A DNA stretch of 35,047 nt from JAWXVE01 sp044425575 (GCA_044425575.1 JAWXVE010000018.1:1-35047); one strand, 5' to 3'; positions 8,666 to 18,248 are shown, counted from the stretch's first letter. Translations and numbers: made by a program. Notes: generated by a model from the sequence alone, not told the origin.

Positions 8666-8952
8666 ATGTCCGCTCCTAGTTGTTAATTATAAATTGTGTG
8701 TAACAAGAATCTTATCACTTCCTGTAAAAAATTGCTATACCCAATTTGGGAAAATGTTTTAAACTTTTTACTGATTAACCATATTATATGACTTACCTGA
8801 GTGGAAGATTTTTTTGCTCACTTGAAGATGAAATAAGGCGATAAGAGGCAAAATGGTATGCATAATATACAAAAATAGTTGGAGAATTACTTGGTTGATA
8901 TAAATAATGACGGATAAATTTTATTATTTTCTGACAATTCCGTTAAAAGGCA
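8666..8952. other. Intergenic region between divergent MATE gene and sugar operon
   Basis: No credible gene. It holds an 11-bp palindrome, CCCAATTTGGG at 8740-8750, about 75 bp upstream of the MATE start, which could be a regulator site. The rest is AT-rich without clear motifs until the sugar-operon promoter at 8953. Confidence 0.5.
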
Positions 8953-8981
8953 TTGACTATCTGATAATTGTATGGTATAAA
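8953..8981 (+). promoter_or_regulatory. Sigma-A promoter of the alpha-glycoside operon
   Basis: TTGACT at 8953-8958, a 17-bp spacer and TATAAA at 8976-8981. The predicted start of transcription is near 8988, just before the LacI-like palindrome, leaving a leader of roughly 110 bases before the binding-protein gene. Confidence 0.8.
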
Positions 8982-8993
8982 TAACTTATTCAT

Positions 8994-9007
8994 CGGAAAC
9001 GTATCCG
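8994..9007. promoter_or_regulatory. Probable LacI-family operator
   Basis: CGGAAACGTATCCG is a 14-bp palindrome centred on ACGT with one mismatched pair. LacI/GalR proteins bind dyads with a central CG of this size. It lies at about +7, ideal for repression. The likely ligand is the LacI-family regulator encoded in the same operon at 15501. Confidence 0.65.
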
Positions 9008-9017
9008 AACAAATCAT

Positions 9018-9076
9018 ATAGGGTCTTAACATGGACATACTTGAATTTTAATACATCATAGATGTTAAGATCCTAT
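9018..9076 (+). other. Long leader stem-loop before the binding-protein gene
   Basis: Bases 9018-9032 pair with 9062-9076 over 15 positions with a single G-U, around a 29-base loop. The structure ends 8 bases before the AAAGGAG ribosome site at 9085-9091. There is no T run, so it is not a terminator. It may stabilise the 5' end of the mRNA or tune translation. Confidence 0.6.
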
Positions 9077-9099
9077 CATTACAGAAAGGAGTGGAAAGT

Positions 9100-10491
9100 A
9101 TGAAAAAAGTATTAGCATTAGGTTTAGTAATCGCATTAACAATGGGTACATGTATTGGTTGTACTTCTGACACAGGTTCCTCAAGTTCTAGCACCACAAC
9201 TACAACAAGTGGAGAAACGGAAGACGGCTCAGAGGCATTTGATGGCACGATTTATTGGTTGAATTACAAACCAGAAGTTTCGGAAGGGATGCAAGTTATT
9301 GCAGAGGCGTATACAGCAGAAACTGGAATTGATGTAAAGATTGAGACAGCAGCTTCTGGAACATATGAATCTACGCTTACAGTAGAAATGGATAAAACAG
9401 ATTCACCAACTATTTTTGTAGTAGACAATTTACAAATGCTATCTAGATGGAAGGATTATACCAGAGAATTATCAGATACAGAATTGTATAGTATGATGAG
9501 TGATACAAGTTATGTAGCGGCTGATGAAGATGGAATATTTGGTATATCTTACGCATTGGAAAGTTATGGTATTATTGTAAATGAAAGTATTTTAAATGAT
9601 TATTTTGCATTAGATACCAAGAACACAGATGTTACTACAGTAGAAGAGTTATATGAATTCGAAAATTTAAAGGCAGTTGTAGAAGATATGCAAGCTAATA
9701 AGGATGCACTAGGAATTCAGGGCGTATTTGGATCAACTTCTCTACAGACAGGTGATGCATGGCGTTATACAACTCACTTATTTAACCAACCAATTTATTG
9801 GGAGTTAGGTGCAGATGCTGATTTATCAGGTGATATTCCAGAATTTACTTTCGAATATGAAGACTATTTCAAAAATATCTTCGACTTATATATTAATAAT
9901 TCTATTACGGAACCAACATTAGTAGGATCTAAGACTGTAGATGAATCTATGGCAGAATTTGCGCTAGGACAAGTAGCGATGATTCAAAATGGTGACTGGG
10001 CGTGGAGCACAATAGAAGGTACAGACGGAGCAGTTGCCAATGCTGATAATGTACTCTTCATACCAATTACCATGGGTGTAGATGGTGAGGAATCATTAGG
10101 ATTATGTACAGGTGCAGGACAATATATGTGCATTAATAGCACCAAATCAGATGCAGAACAAGAAGCAGCATTAGAATTTTTGACTTGGTTGTTTAGCTCA
10201 GAAACAGGCACACAACTAGTGGCCGAAGAACTACAGTTTGTAACACCGTTTAGTACAATGGCAGATGCAGAATATAATAATCCATTATTTGCAAGTGCCA
10301 ATGAAATCGCAGCTTCTGGCCAAGTGGCATATCCATGGGTAATGACATTAATACCTAGTGAAGATTTTAAAAACTCTTTGGGAAGTGATTTGCTATTATA
10401 TGCTCAAGGACAATTAGAATGGGATACACTCGTACAGAATACAGTTGATAATTGGGCGTATGAGCGAGAGCTAGCTAATAATACAAATTAA
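9100..10491 (+). CDS. Sugar ABC transporter substrate-binding lipoprotein
   Basis: About 463 residues. It has a Lys-Lys N-terminus, a hydrophobic signal and an IGC lipobox with the lipidated Cys near residue 21. A Ser/Thr-rich linker follows, then a family 1 solute-binding fold: the YWLNYKPEVSEGMQVIAEAY start, the GQVAMIQNGDWAW motif and a C-terminal helical part. It should capture oligosaccharide outside the membrane and deliver it to the two permeases encoded next. A GTG at 9091 is in frame, but ATG 9100 has AAAGGAG 8 bases upstream. The adjacent glycosidases point to an alpha-glucoside or xylose-containing substrate. Confidence 0.92.
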   Translation: MKKVLALGLVIALTMGTCIGCTSDTGSSSSSTTTTTSGETEDGSEAFDGTIYWLNYKPEVSEGMQVIAEAYTAETGIDVKIETAASGTYESTLTVEMDKTDSPTIFVVDNLQMLSRWKDYTRELSDTELYSMMSDTSYVAADEDGIFGISYALESYGIIVNESILNDYFALDTKNTDVTTVEELYEFENLKAVVEDMQANKDALGIQGVFGSTSLQTGDAWRYTTHLFNQPIYWELGADADLSGDIPEFTFEYEDYFKNIFDLYINNSITEPTLVGSKTVDESMAEFALGQVAMIQNGDWAWSTIEGTDGAVANADNVLFIPITMGVDGEESLGLCTGAGQYMCINSTKSDAEQEAALEFLTWLFSSETGTQLVAEELQFVTPFSTMADAEYNNPLFASANEIAASGQVAYPWVMTLIPSEDFKNSLGSDLLLYAQGQLEWDTLVQNTVDNWAYERELANNTN

Positions 10492-10502
10492 TAATTCGTA
10501 TA

Positions 10503-10546
10503 AAAGCAGTTGCTAGCACATATGACTATGTGGAGGCGACTGCTTT
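10503..10546 (+). other. Intercistronic hairpin between binding protein and permease
   Basis: AAAGCAGTTGC (10503-10513) pairs with 10536-10546 with one G-U, and CACATA (10517-10522) pairs with TATGTG (10527-10532) inside. Such hairpins after a binding-protein gene commonly stabilise the upstream message or partly terminate, making more binding protein than permease. Confidence 0.65.
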
Positions 10547-10577
10547 ATTATGGAAGGAATGATAGGAGGGTGATCTT

Positions 10578-11423
10578 GTGCAAAGAATATATAAAAAATA
10601 CATGCCCATTTTTTTACTCCCTGCTCTTGTGTGTTATTGCATTGCATTTGGTTGGCCGTTTGTACAGGGCTTATACTTATCCATGTGCAATTTCAAAACG
10701 GTAAGTAATGCACAATTTGTTGGATTTGATAATTATATTTTTATATTTACCCAGGGAGATGGTTTTTTTGAAGCTTTAATTTTCACCTCAAAAGTAGCAT
10801 TTGTAGGTGTCATAACAACTAATATAATAGCATTTGCATTGGCATTATTATTATGCAGAGGCATGAAAGGCACCAATGTTTTTCGAACAATCTTTTTCAT
10901 GCCCAATCTTGTTGGTGGTATTGTATTAGGTTATATTTGGCAATTAATTTTAAATGGTATTTTAATTCAATTAACTGGAACTGATTTAACGTATTCAGCA
11001 ACCTACGGTTATTGGGGAATTGTTATCTTATATTGCTGGCAAATGATTGGTTATGTAATGATCATTTATATTGCAGGGCTTCAGAATGTATCCACAGATA
11101 TTATTGAAGCAGCAGCAATTGATGGGGCTAATTATTGGCAAACACTTAAAAATATTAAACTTCCAATGGTAATGACGAGTGTTACTATATGCGTCTTTAT
11201 TACATTGATTAATGCATTTAAAATGTTTGATCAAAACCTTGCTCTTACTGGAGGCGCACCATCTGATGAAACTGCTATGTTAGCTCTTGATATTTACAAT
11301 ACATATTATAATCGTACAGGATTTGCAGGTGTGGGACAAGCAAAAGCAGTGTTATTCTTTCTTATTGTTGCACTAGTTGCATTTATTCAACTTAAGATTA
11401 CGCGGTCAAAGGAGGTGGAATAG
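10578..11423 (+). CDS. Sugar ABC transporter permease (MalF/UgpA-like)
   Basis: A 281-residue protein with six membrane segments and the EAA loop EAAAIDGANYWQTLKNIKLP, the contact site for the ATPase. Start codon GTG: AGGAGGGTGATC, nearly a full match to the 16S rRNA 3' end, lies just upstream. This is the first of two CUT1-type permeases; the second begins 1 base after its stop. It forms the membrane channel with that partner. Confidence 0.92.
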   Translation: MQRIYKKYMPIFLLPALVCYCIAFGWPFVQGLYLSMCNFKTVSNAQFVGFDNYIFIFTQGDGFFEALIFTSKVAFVGVITTNIIAFALALLLCRGMKGTNVFRTIFFMPNLVGGIVLGYIWQLILNGILIQLTGTDLTYSATYGYWGIVILYCWQMIGYVMIIYIAGLQNVSTDIIEAAAIDGANYWQTLKNIKLPMVMTSVTICVFITLINAFKMFDQNLALTGGAPSDETAMLALDIYNTYYNRTGFAGVGQAKAVLFFLIVALVAFIQLKITRSKEVE

Positions 11424-11424
11424 A

Positions 11425-12261
11425 ATGGAAAGGAAAGGTAAAATAAAGGATTTTTTAATTTACATTATCTTATTAATCGTTACTTGCTTTTTTATATTTC
11501 CCATTTTACTAGTGATAATGAATTCTACAAAAGGTAATGCATATATTTTTACTACACCGTTTGAATGGCCAACAGAAGTTTCTTTTATAGGTATTTCTAA
11601 TTATATTAGAGGAATTGAGAAGACTAGCTTCTTTGCAAGTTTTTGCTATTCACTATTTATAACAGTTGGATCTGTGTTGTCCATTATGCTGTGTTGCTCT
11701 ATGGCCGCATGGATTATTACTCGAGTAAAAAGTTGGTATACAACGGTATTATACTTTATGTTTACGCTAGGAATGGTAGTACCATTTCAAATGGTAATGT
11801 ATACAATGGCAAGAACAGCTAATCGTTTGGGATTGGACAATCCATTAGGTATCATTGTAGTTTACACTGGATTCGGATGTGGATTAGCAATTTTTATGTT
11901 CTCTGGATTTGTGAAAGGTATTCCAATTGAGTTAGAGGAAGCAGCTTTAATAGATGGGTGCAATCCAATTTCAACCTTTTTTCGAATTGTATTCTTTATG
12001 TTAAAGCCAATTATTGTGACAGTTGCAATTCTTAATGCCATGTGGATCTGGAACGATTATTTGTTACCATATCTCGTATTAGGGTCTAGTTACAGGACAA
12101 TTCCAGTGGCCATTCAATATCTTAAAAGTGGATATGGCTCTATTGATTATGGGCACTTGATGGCTTTGATTGTACTTTCTTTAATGATGATTGTGGTATT
12201 TTATTTTACTTGTCAAAAACACATTATTGAAGGAATTGTAGCAGGTGCAATTAAAGGGTAG
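11425..12261 (+). CDS. Sugar ABC transporter permease (MalG/UgpE-like)
   Basis: About 278 residues with six membrane segments, an EAA loop (EAALIDGCNPISTFFRIVFF) and a C-terminal IIEGIVAGAIKG tail typical of MalG-type partners. The frame is open further upstream, but GGAGGTGG at 11411-11418 sets the start at ATG 11425, immediately after the stop of the first permease. No ATPase gene follows, so a shared MsmX-type ATPase encoded elsewhere probably powers the importer. Confidence 0.92.
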   Translation: MERKGKIKDFLIYIILLIVTCFFIFPILLVIMNSTKGNAYIFTTPFEWPTEVSFIGISNYIRGIEKTSFFASFCYSLFITVGSVLSIMLCCSMAAWIITRVKSWYTTVLYFMFTLGMVVPFQMVMYTMARTANRLGLDNPLGIIVVYTGFGCGLAIFMFSGFVKGIPIELEEAALIDGCNPISTFFRIVFFMLKPIIVTVAILNAMWIWNDYLLPYLVLGSSYRTIPVAIQYLKSGYGSIDYGHLMALIVLSLMMIVVFYFTCQKHIIEGIVAGAIKG

Positions 12262-12319
12262 TACGGATAGAAAAATGTCAGGTAGTGAACTAATATAGTA
12301 GAAGGGAGCTGATGGTGAA

Positions 12320-13141
12320 ATGGGTCAATTTGATTGTAATTTCTTATCATATACATTTAACAGGGCAATTAATATTCATGTAATAGTACCAAGTATTGTA
12401 TCTGGTGATGTAGAGAAATCAGGTGTATCTCATAAAATAGAATACAAATACCCAGTTGTATATTTATTACACGGGTATTGCAATGATGCTAGTACTTGTG
12501 CAAGGTATACTTCCTTAGAGCGTTATGCAGAAGAACGTCAAATTGCAGTAGTAACATTTTCAGCAGAAAATGGTTATTACTTAAATCATAATGATATTTT
12601 AAAAAATCAAACTGACTTTTTGAAGATTGTTCAAAATGATTATGAACTATTTTTAATAGAAGAACTACCCGAATTTGTATGTACGATGTTCCCAATTAGT
12701 GATAAAGCAGAACATACCTATATTGCAGGGATTTCCATGGGAGGATATGGAGCAATGTATCATGGATTGAAGTATCCTGAAAAATTTCGTAGCATCGGTT
12801 CTTTTTCTCCATTAACAACATTGAGAATTGCACCATACGATTCTTTCGAGCAGTTAGATGAAAAGTTGTTAGAATATGAACCATTATATTTACTAGATAA
12901 ATTAAAACAAGGAAACAATAAAATACCGTCGCTTTATTACTCGTATGGTGCCAAAGATTTTTTAGTTGAGACACAAGACTGGTTTCGACAAGAACTGACC
13001 AAGAGAGGAATTCCATATTGTTTAGATTACAATACGGAGTATGGACATGAATGGCAATTTTGGGACGAGCAAATACATAAATTTCTTGATTATATACCAC
13101 GTGATGATTATTATGCCAATTGTCCCAAACGTGAAGTTTAG
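12320..13141 (+). CDS. Alpha/beta-hydrolase esterase (putative esterase family)
   Basis: A 273-residue cytoplasmic protein with no signal peptide. The nucleophile elbow GISMGGYG places Ser at about residue 139; Asp in YGAKDF (about 213) and His in YGHEWQFW (about 243) complete the triad. It resembles the esterase D/tributyrin-esterase (EstA) and acetylxylan-esterase-like group. Placed between importer and glycosidase genes, it may remove acyl groups from imported oligosaccharides so the glycosidases can act; this is inferred from context. Length is normal for the family. Confidence 0.85.
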   Translation: MGQFDCNFLSYTFNRAINIHVIVPSIVSGDVEKSGVSHKIEYKYPVVYLLHGYCNDASTCARYTSLERYAEERQIAVVTFSAENGYYLNHNDILKNQTDFLKIVQNDYELFLIEELPEFVCTMFPISDKAEHTYIAGISMGGYGAMYHGLKYPEKFRSIGSFSPLTTLRIAPYDSFEQLDEKLLEYEPLYLLDKLKQGNNKIPSLYYSYGAKDFLVETQDWFRQELTKRGIPYCLDYNTEYGHEWQFWDEQIHKFLDYIPRDDYYANCPKREV

Positions 13142-13164
13142 TGCGAAAAAGGAGGAATAAATTC

Positions 13165-15504
13165 ATGCAACAATTAAAAAGAGGAGAAAGTACCTATAAT
13201 AAACAACTAGGATATTTGAAGGTTTTATTTGGTGATAATCATCATTTTTTAATAGCAGTAACATCCTATTCATTTTTGAATAATCAACTTGTGTTGAGAG
13301 CAATCACCAATCACAAGAAAGAAGTGAATGTAGTGGTCTCGTTTGTTTCTTCTAATGGATATCGTGTTCAAATGTTTGTAGATGACCAAGAAATTGTGAA
13401 TGTGAACGCAGTCCAAGAGTTTGAGACATACCCTTCTATCTTGAAAGAGGAGGATGGAGCAATTTCTTTAGTAGCTGAGGAATTGACGGTGAAAGTGGAA
13501 ATGCAACCATTCCGAATTTCTTCTTATTATGGTGGACAACCACTTGTAAAGCAACATATTACAGACACCAATGTGGATAATATGTGCAAAGTATTACCAA
13601 TGGGATTTATAGTAGATGATAATCAGCGCATTTGTTCTGTTCATGAAACAATGTATCTGTATGCAGATGAAAGTTTCTATGGATTTGGAGAGCGGTTTAC
13701 AGGATTTGATAAGCGTAATCAAAAATTCTCATGTTGGCAAGATGATGCACTTTGTACGAACTCACAAAAATCCTATAAAAATCATCCGTTTTTTATAAGT
13801 TCCCATAAATATGGCATGCTTATCAACAGTTTTGCAAAAATAGATTTTGATATGGGGCATACTTCAGGAGTGTCCTACTCTGCACAAGTTTATGATACCG
13901 TGTTAGATTACGTTGTATTTGCAGAAGATAGTTATAAAAAAATATTAAAGGAATATTTAAAGCAGTTAGGAGCTATACCAACGATACCTAAATGGGCATT
14001 TGGACTGTGGATGTCAAGATGTACTTATCAAACGAGAGCTGAAATTGAAGAAGTTGTTACAATAGCAGAAGAGAGAGGCCATAAAATTGATGTGATTCAC
14101 ATAGATGGGTGGCAATTTCGAGAATGTGACGGATTTTGGGAATGGGATACAGAGCGTTTTCCGAATCATGAAGAAATGATTCGGAACTTACACGAAAAAG
14201 GTATTAAAATTTCGATTTGGAATTGGCCTTATGTAAAAGAAGATACACCTTCTTATGATTATGCCAAAGAGAAAGGGTATCTAGTAAAAGATCAAGCAGG
14301 TGGACCGGCATTGTTTTCACCAATGGCAACAGTGGACTTTCATGTTGGATGTTTTGATTTTACGAATCCAGAAATGTGTCAATGGTATGCAAGTCGAATT
14401 CGCTCTGCATGCAATTCCCTAATTGATGTAATCAAAACGGACTTTTCAGAAGCGTTACCGGAAACAGCAGTTTTTTATGATGGTTCTACAGGCTTAACAG
14501 GTCATAATAAACTCACCTATTTATACGCAAAGACCGTATATCATACTTTGGAGGCAATTAAGAAAGAGGGAAATGGTGAACAAGCTATGCTGTGGGGAAG
14601 AAGTGGCTATGCGGGTTCACACAGGATTCCAGCAGCTTGGGCAGGCGATAGTTCAACGGCGTTGAATGACCATGCTTGCATTCTACGCGGAGGACTAAGT
14701 GCTGCTATGAGTGGAATTCCATTTTGGGGATTTGACATGGGTGGATTTTATAATACTGATACAGAAGGATATGAGTGTTTCCCAAGTGATATGGAATATA
14801 TTCGCTCTTTCCAATTTGGGTTATTTGCACCACTGGCTCGCTGTCATGGTAAAACAAAACGTGAACCTTGGGTATTCGAGGAAAGTACGGAGAAAATATT
14901 TATCAAATTCAATGATTTTCGCCATAGAATGATGCCATATTTGTATATGCAATCCCTAATATGTGCAGAAACTTATGTTCCATTAATGCGTCCTATGATT
15001 TTGGAGTTTGAAGAAGATTTGGTGACTCGTATGTTGGATAGACAATATATGTTAGGAGAGAGTTTGTTAGTAGCACCAACATTTGATGAAGATACAATAA
15101 GTGTATATTTGCCAAAAGGAAAGTGGTATGATCTGGTATCGGGAGAAGTATTAAGTGGAGGGAAGTTCCTGGAAAGAACTCCTAAGATAGACGAAATTAC
15201 AGTATTTATGCGTGAGAATACAGTGTTACCATTAGCAACGGAGAAGTTAGATTCCATAGATTTAGTGGTATTTATCCAAGATGAAATTACAACATCCTTA
15301 TTCATAGATGAAGTATCTTATGATTTTCATGCAATATATGAAGATGGTACCATACACATAGATTGCGGTGGCTCTATTGGCGGAATGAAGTTTGTTGCCA
15401 CACATGAAGTAAAAAGAATTTTTTGGAATCAACAAGAATTGAACGTACAACAGAATCAACAACTTTATCATTATAATTTTAAAGAGAGCGGTGGTCTATT
15501 GTGA
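13165..15504 (+). CDS. GH31 alpha-xylosidase / alpha-glucosidase
   Basis: About 779 residues, close to the 772 of E. coli YicI alpha-xylosidase. An N-terminal beta-sandwich is followed by a (beta/alpha)8 barrel from about residue 265. The nucleophile motif IKTDFSE puts Asp at about 426, and AWAGDS puts the acid/base Asp at about 495, matching YicI 416 and 482 in spacing. WGRSGYAGSH and IPFWGFDMGGF are typical of the family. There is no signal peptide, so it acts on imported sugar. The frame opens at GTG 13141, but GGAGG at 13151-13155 selects ATG 13165. Alpha-xylosidase versus alpha-glucosidase specificity cannot be settled from sequence alone. Confidence 0.9.
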   Translation: MQQLKRGESTYNKQLGYLKVLFGDNHHFLIAVTSYSFLNNQLVLRAITNHKKEVNVVVSFVSSNGYRVQMFVDDQEIVNVNAVQEFETYPSILKEEDGAISLVAEELTVKVEMQPFRISSYYGGQPLVKQHITDTNVDNMCKVLPMGFIVDDNQRICSVHETMYLYADESFYGFGERFTGFDKRNQKFSCWQDDALCTNSQKSYKNHPFFISSHKYGMLINSFAKIDFDMGHTSGVSYSAQVYDTVLDYVVFAEDSYKKILKEYLKQLGAIPTIPKWAFGLWMSRCTYQTRAEIEEVVTIAEERGHKIDVIHIDGWQFRECDGFWEWDTERFPNHEEMIRNLHEKGIKISIWNWPYVKEDTPSYDYAKEKGYLVKDQAGGPALFSPMATVDFHVGCFDFTNPEMCQWYASRIRSACNSLIDVIKTDFSEALPETAVFYDGSTGLTGHNKLTYLYAKTVYHTLEAIKKEGNGEQAMLWGRSGYAGSHRIPAAWAGDSSTALNDHACILRGGLSAAMSGIPFWGFDMGGFYNTDTEGYECFPSDMEYIRSFQFGLFAPLARCHGKTKREPWVFEESTEKIFIKFNDFRHRMMPYLYMQSLICAETYVPLMRPMILEFEEDLVTRMLDRQYMLGESLLVAPTFDEDTISVYLPKGKWYDLVSGEVLSGGKFLERTPKIDEITVFMRENTVLPLATEKLDSIDLVVFIQDEITTSLFIDEVSYDFHAIYEDGTIHIDCGGSIGGMKFVATHEVKRIFWNQQELNVQQNQQLYHYNFKESGGLL

Positions 15505-16559
15505 GTAAATATTCCAATTTAATATCCTTAACCATTAAAGATATTGCAAAAATGTGTAATGTTTCCCCTAGTACTGTTTCGCGTGCATTAAATAATTCAT
15601 CTGATATTAGTGAAGAAACAAGACAATATATTTTATCCGTTGTGAAAGATACAGGGTTTGTTCCTAATTCTAGTGCTAGAAATTTAAAACGTCTTGATGT
15701 TGGATGCATTGCTTTAATTGTAAAGGGAATTGAAAATATATTTTTTACAGATATTATTAAAACAGTGGAGTCTGAGTGTTTTGAAAAAGGTTATATTACA
15801 CTTATGAGACATGTTGATATGGAACAAGATGAATTGGATGTAGCAATTTCACTGATTAAGGAGCAAAATTTAAGAGGAATTATTTTTATGGGAGGCAACT
15901 GTGAGCATGAAAAAACCAAGTTATATAATATTAAGATACCATGTGTATTTTGTACTTATCATGTAAAGAATAGTAAAACATTTCATAACTTCCATAGTGT
16001 ATGCGTTGATGATCAGTGCGAAAGTATGCGTATCGTAGATTATCTTTTAGAGTTAGGCCATCGAAAGATTGCAATCATGGTAGATCATGATGGGTTAGAG
16101 AGTATTAGTCAGGCGAGACTGGACGGATATAAGAAGGCGTATAGGAATCATGGATTAGAGGTTGATAAGAACTTAATTTATAATGTGGAATCATGTAGTG
16201 AACAATATACCGTGGAAAATGGGTATAAAATGGCATGCAAGATTTTTGAAAGTAAAAAAACTGTTACAGCAATTTACGGAATATCTGATTTTTTAGCAAT
16301 TGGAGCCTGTAGAGCAGCAGTAGATTATGGGTATAAAATACCAGATGACCTTAGCGTGGTTGGTTTTGATGGGTTAAGGCTGACCCAGTATTTTATACCA
16401 CGTCTAACGACTATTGAACAACCTATGTATGAGATGGCACTGAAAACGATTCATATCCTTCTTGATGAGATACAGGGAATTACTGCACCAAGGCAAGTAA
16501 TATTGAATGGAAGACTAGTGGTAGGTGAGTCTAGTGCCCCTCCAAGATTGAACGTATAG
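15501..16559 (+). CDS. LacI family transcriptional regulator
   Basis: A 352-residue protein with an N-terminal helix-turn-helix (TIKDIAKMCNVSPSTVSRAL) and hinge, then a periplasmic-binding-protein-like effector domain with typical GFDGL and YGISDFLAIGA stretches. It begins with GTG overlapping the GH31 stop by 4 bases, so it is translationally coupled. It is encoded inside the operon it probably controls. The likely target is the palindrome at 8994-9007 over the operon start, and the effector is presumably the imported sugar or its breakdown product. Confidence 0.92.
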   Translation: MSKYSNLISLTIKDIAKMCNVSPSTVSRALNNSSDISEETRQYILSVVKDTGFVPNSSARNLKRLDVGCIALIVKGIENIFFTDIIKTVESECFEKGYITLMRHVDMEQDELDVAISLIKEQNLRGIIFMGGNCEHEKTKLYNIKIPCVFCTYHVKNSKTFHNFHSVCVDDQCESMRIVDYLLELGHRKIAIMVDHDGLESISQARLDGYKKAYRNHGLEVDKNLIYNVESCSEQYTVENGYKMACKIFESKKTVTAIYGISDFLAIGACRAAVDYGYKIPDDLSVVGFDGLRLTQYFIPRLTTIEQPMYEMALKTIHILLDEIQGITAPRQVILNGRLVVGESSAPPRLNV

Positions 16560-16582
16560 TACGGGTAGGAAGGAAAATCTAT

Positions 16583-18244
16583 ATGACGAGTGATAGAAAA
16601 TGGTGGAAAGAGAGAGTTATTTATCAAATATATCCACGCAGCTTTATGGATAGTAACCATGATGGAATCGGGGATATTAATGGAATTACTTCTAAGTTGG
16701 ACTATTTGAAGAATTTAGGAATTGGTATTATATGGATATCACCATGTTTTGCCTCTCCTAACGCGGATCATGGTTATGATATTAGTGATTATAGAGCAAT
16801 CATGGAAGAATTTGGTTCTATGGACGATTTTAATTGCATGTTGGAAGAAGCACATAAAAGGGGCATTCGAATTGTATTAGATTTAGTCGTAAATCATAGC
16901 TCTGATGAGCATCCGTGGTTTATAGAAAGTAGAAAAAGTGTAGACAATCCCTATAGAGATTACTATATATGGAAAAAGGGAAAGGTGGGAGAAGATGGAA
17001 CAATGAAAGAACCCAATAATTGGGGGTCATTTTTCACACCTTCTGCATGGCAATATGATGAAAAGACGGGTGAATATTATTTGCATTTATTTTCTAAAAA
17101 ACAACCAGATTTGAATTGGGACAACCAACAATTGCGCAAAGAAATTTATGATATGATGCACTTTTGGTTAAGTAAGGGTGTAGATGGATTTCGAATGGAT
17201 GTATTAAATTGTTATCAAAAGCCAGAGGGACTACCAGATTCTAAAATATTGGGCACGTGTGTGGAGGGTTATTCCTTAGATCCTAAGTTATATGCAAATA
17301 ATATAGGTATGTTATCCATATTAAATGAAATGCGAGAACAGGTATTGGATCATTATGACACGGTAACAGTAGGGGAAACAAGCATTATCACACCTCAGAT
17401 AGCTTTGGACTATGTAAATGAAATAAATGGCCCATTAGATATGATTTTTCACTTTGACGTTGTTGACTCAAAGAAACATTTTACTTGGAAACATTTTAAA
17501 GAAGTGCAACGAAAGTGGATTAAAGAACTAACTAATGGTGGAGGATGGAATAGTCAGTATTTTCAAAATCATGATCAACCGAGATGTGTGACCATGTATG
17601 GAGATGATAGTACGGAAAGAAACCGAGTGCTTAGTGCAAAAATGCTAGGATGCTTAAATCATACAATGCCAGGTACGCCATTTGTATATCAAGGGGAAGA
17701 GTTGGGAATGACAAATTATAATTATGTAGATGCTGAACAAATGCAAGACCCAAACGCTACATTTAATTATAATGAAATGATTGCTTGTGGAAAAAGCCAT
17801 GAAGAGGCAATGAAAGTTCTGAATTTATATGGAAGAGCACACTCACGAACGCCGATGCAGTGGGACGATAGCTTACACGCAGGTTTTTCGGCTGGTACAC
17901 CATGGCAAGTGGTCCATCCCAATTATACGAGCATTAATGCAAAATATGAGATAGAAGATAAAGAGAGTGTGTATCATTTCTATAAGTCATTAATCGATTT
18001 AAGAAGAAGGCACTTAGTTCTAGTATATGGGGATTTTCAGGAGTATGAAGAAGAGAATGATTCTGTATTTTTGTATTCACGTGCCTATGATAATGAGACG
18101 ATTATGGTACTCATTAACTTTACGGTTAAGGACCAAACCATTCAATACGAAATACCAGCTGGAAAAACTGTGCTTTTATCCAATTATAAGGAAGGATACT
18201 GCAATCGCTTGCGCCCATTTGAGGCCACTATCTTCCAGCTATAG
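16583..18244 (+). CDS. GH13 alpha-glucosidase (oligo-1,6-glucosidase-like)
   Basis: A 553-residue cytoplasmic enzyme with the family order: a WWKERVIYQIYPRSF start, DLVVNHSSDEH, the nucleophile Asp in GFRMD (about 206), the acid Glu in VGETS (about 265) and the transition-state Asp in QNHDQPR (about 331), then a C-terminal beta domain. Spacing and length (about 555) match Bacillus oligo-1,6-glucosidase and MalL-type enzymes. It hydrolyses short alpha-glucosides from the non-reducing end. It is the last gene of the operon and probably finishes what GH31 starts. Trehalose-6-phosphate hydrolase is a less likely alternative, because no phosphotransferase gene is nearby. Confidence 0.92.
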   Translation: MTSDRKWWKERVIYQIYPRSFMDSNHDGIGDINGITSKLDYLKNLGIGIIWISPCFASPNADHGYDISDYRAIMEEFGSMDDFNCMLEEAHKRGIRIVLDLVVNHSSDEHPWFIESRKSVDNPYRDYYIWKKGKVGEDGTMKEPNNWGSFFTPSAWQYDEKTGEYYLHLFSKKQPDLNWDNQQLRKEIYDMMHFWLSKGVDGFRMDVLNCYQKPEGLPDSKILGTCVEGYSLDPKLYANNIGMLSILNEMREQVLDHYDTVTVGETSIITPQIALDYVNEINGPLDMIFHFDVVDSKKHFTWKHFKEVQRKWIKELTNGGGWNSQYFQNHDQPRCVTMYGDDSTERNRVLSAKMLGCLNHTMPGTPFVYQGEELGMTNYNYVDAEQMQDPNATFNYNEMIACGKSHEEAMKVLNLYGRAHSRTPMQWDDSLHAGFSAGTPWQVVHPNYTSINAKYEIEDKESVYHFYKSLIDLRRRHLVLVYGDFQEYEEENDSVFLYSRAYDNETIMVLINFTVKDQTIQYEIPAGKTVLLSNYKEGYCNRLRPFEATIFQL

Positions 18245-18248
18245 TGAC

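Noticed and set aside
8304..8762. 152-residue plus-strand frame across the MATE gene
   Set aside because: It is antisense to a clear MATE gene, its composition mirrors the opposite strand, and there is no ribosome site.
12256..16572. TAGTACGG(A/G)TAG found after the second permease and after the LacI gene
   Set aside because: Only two copies at stop codons in one operon; too little to call a site.
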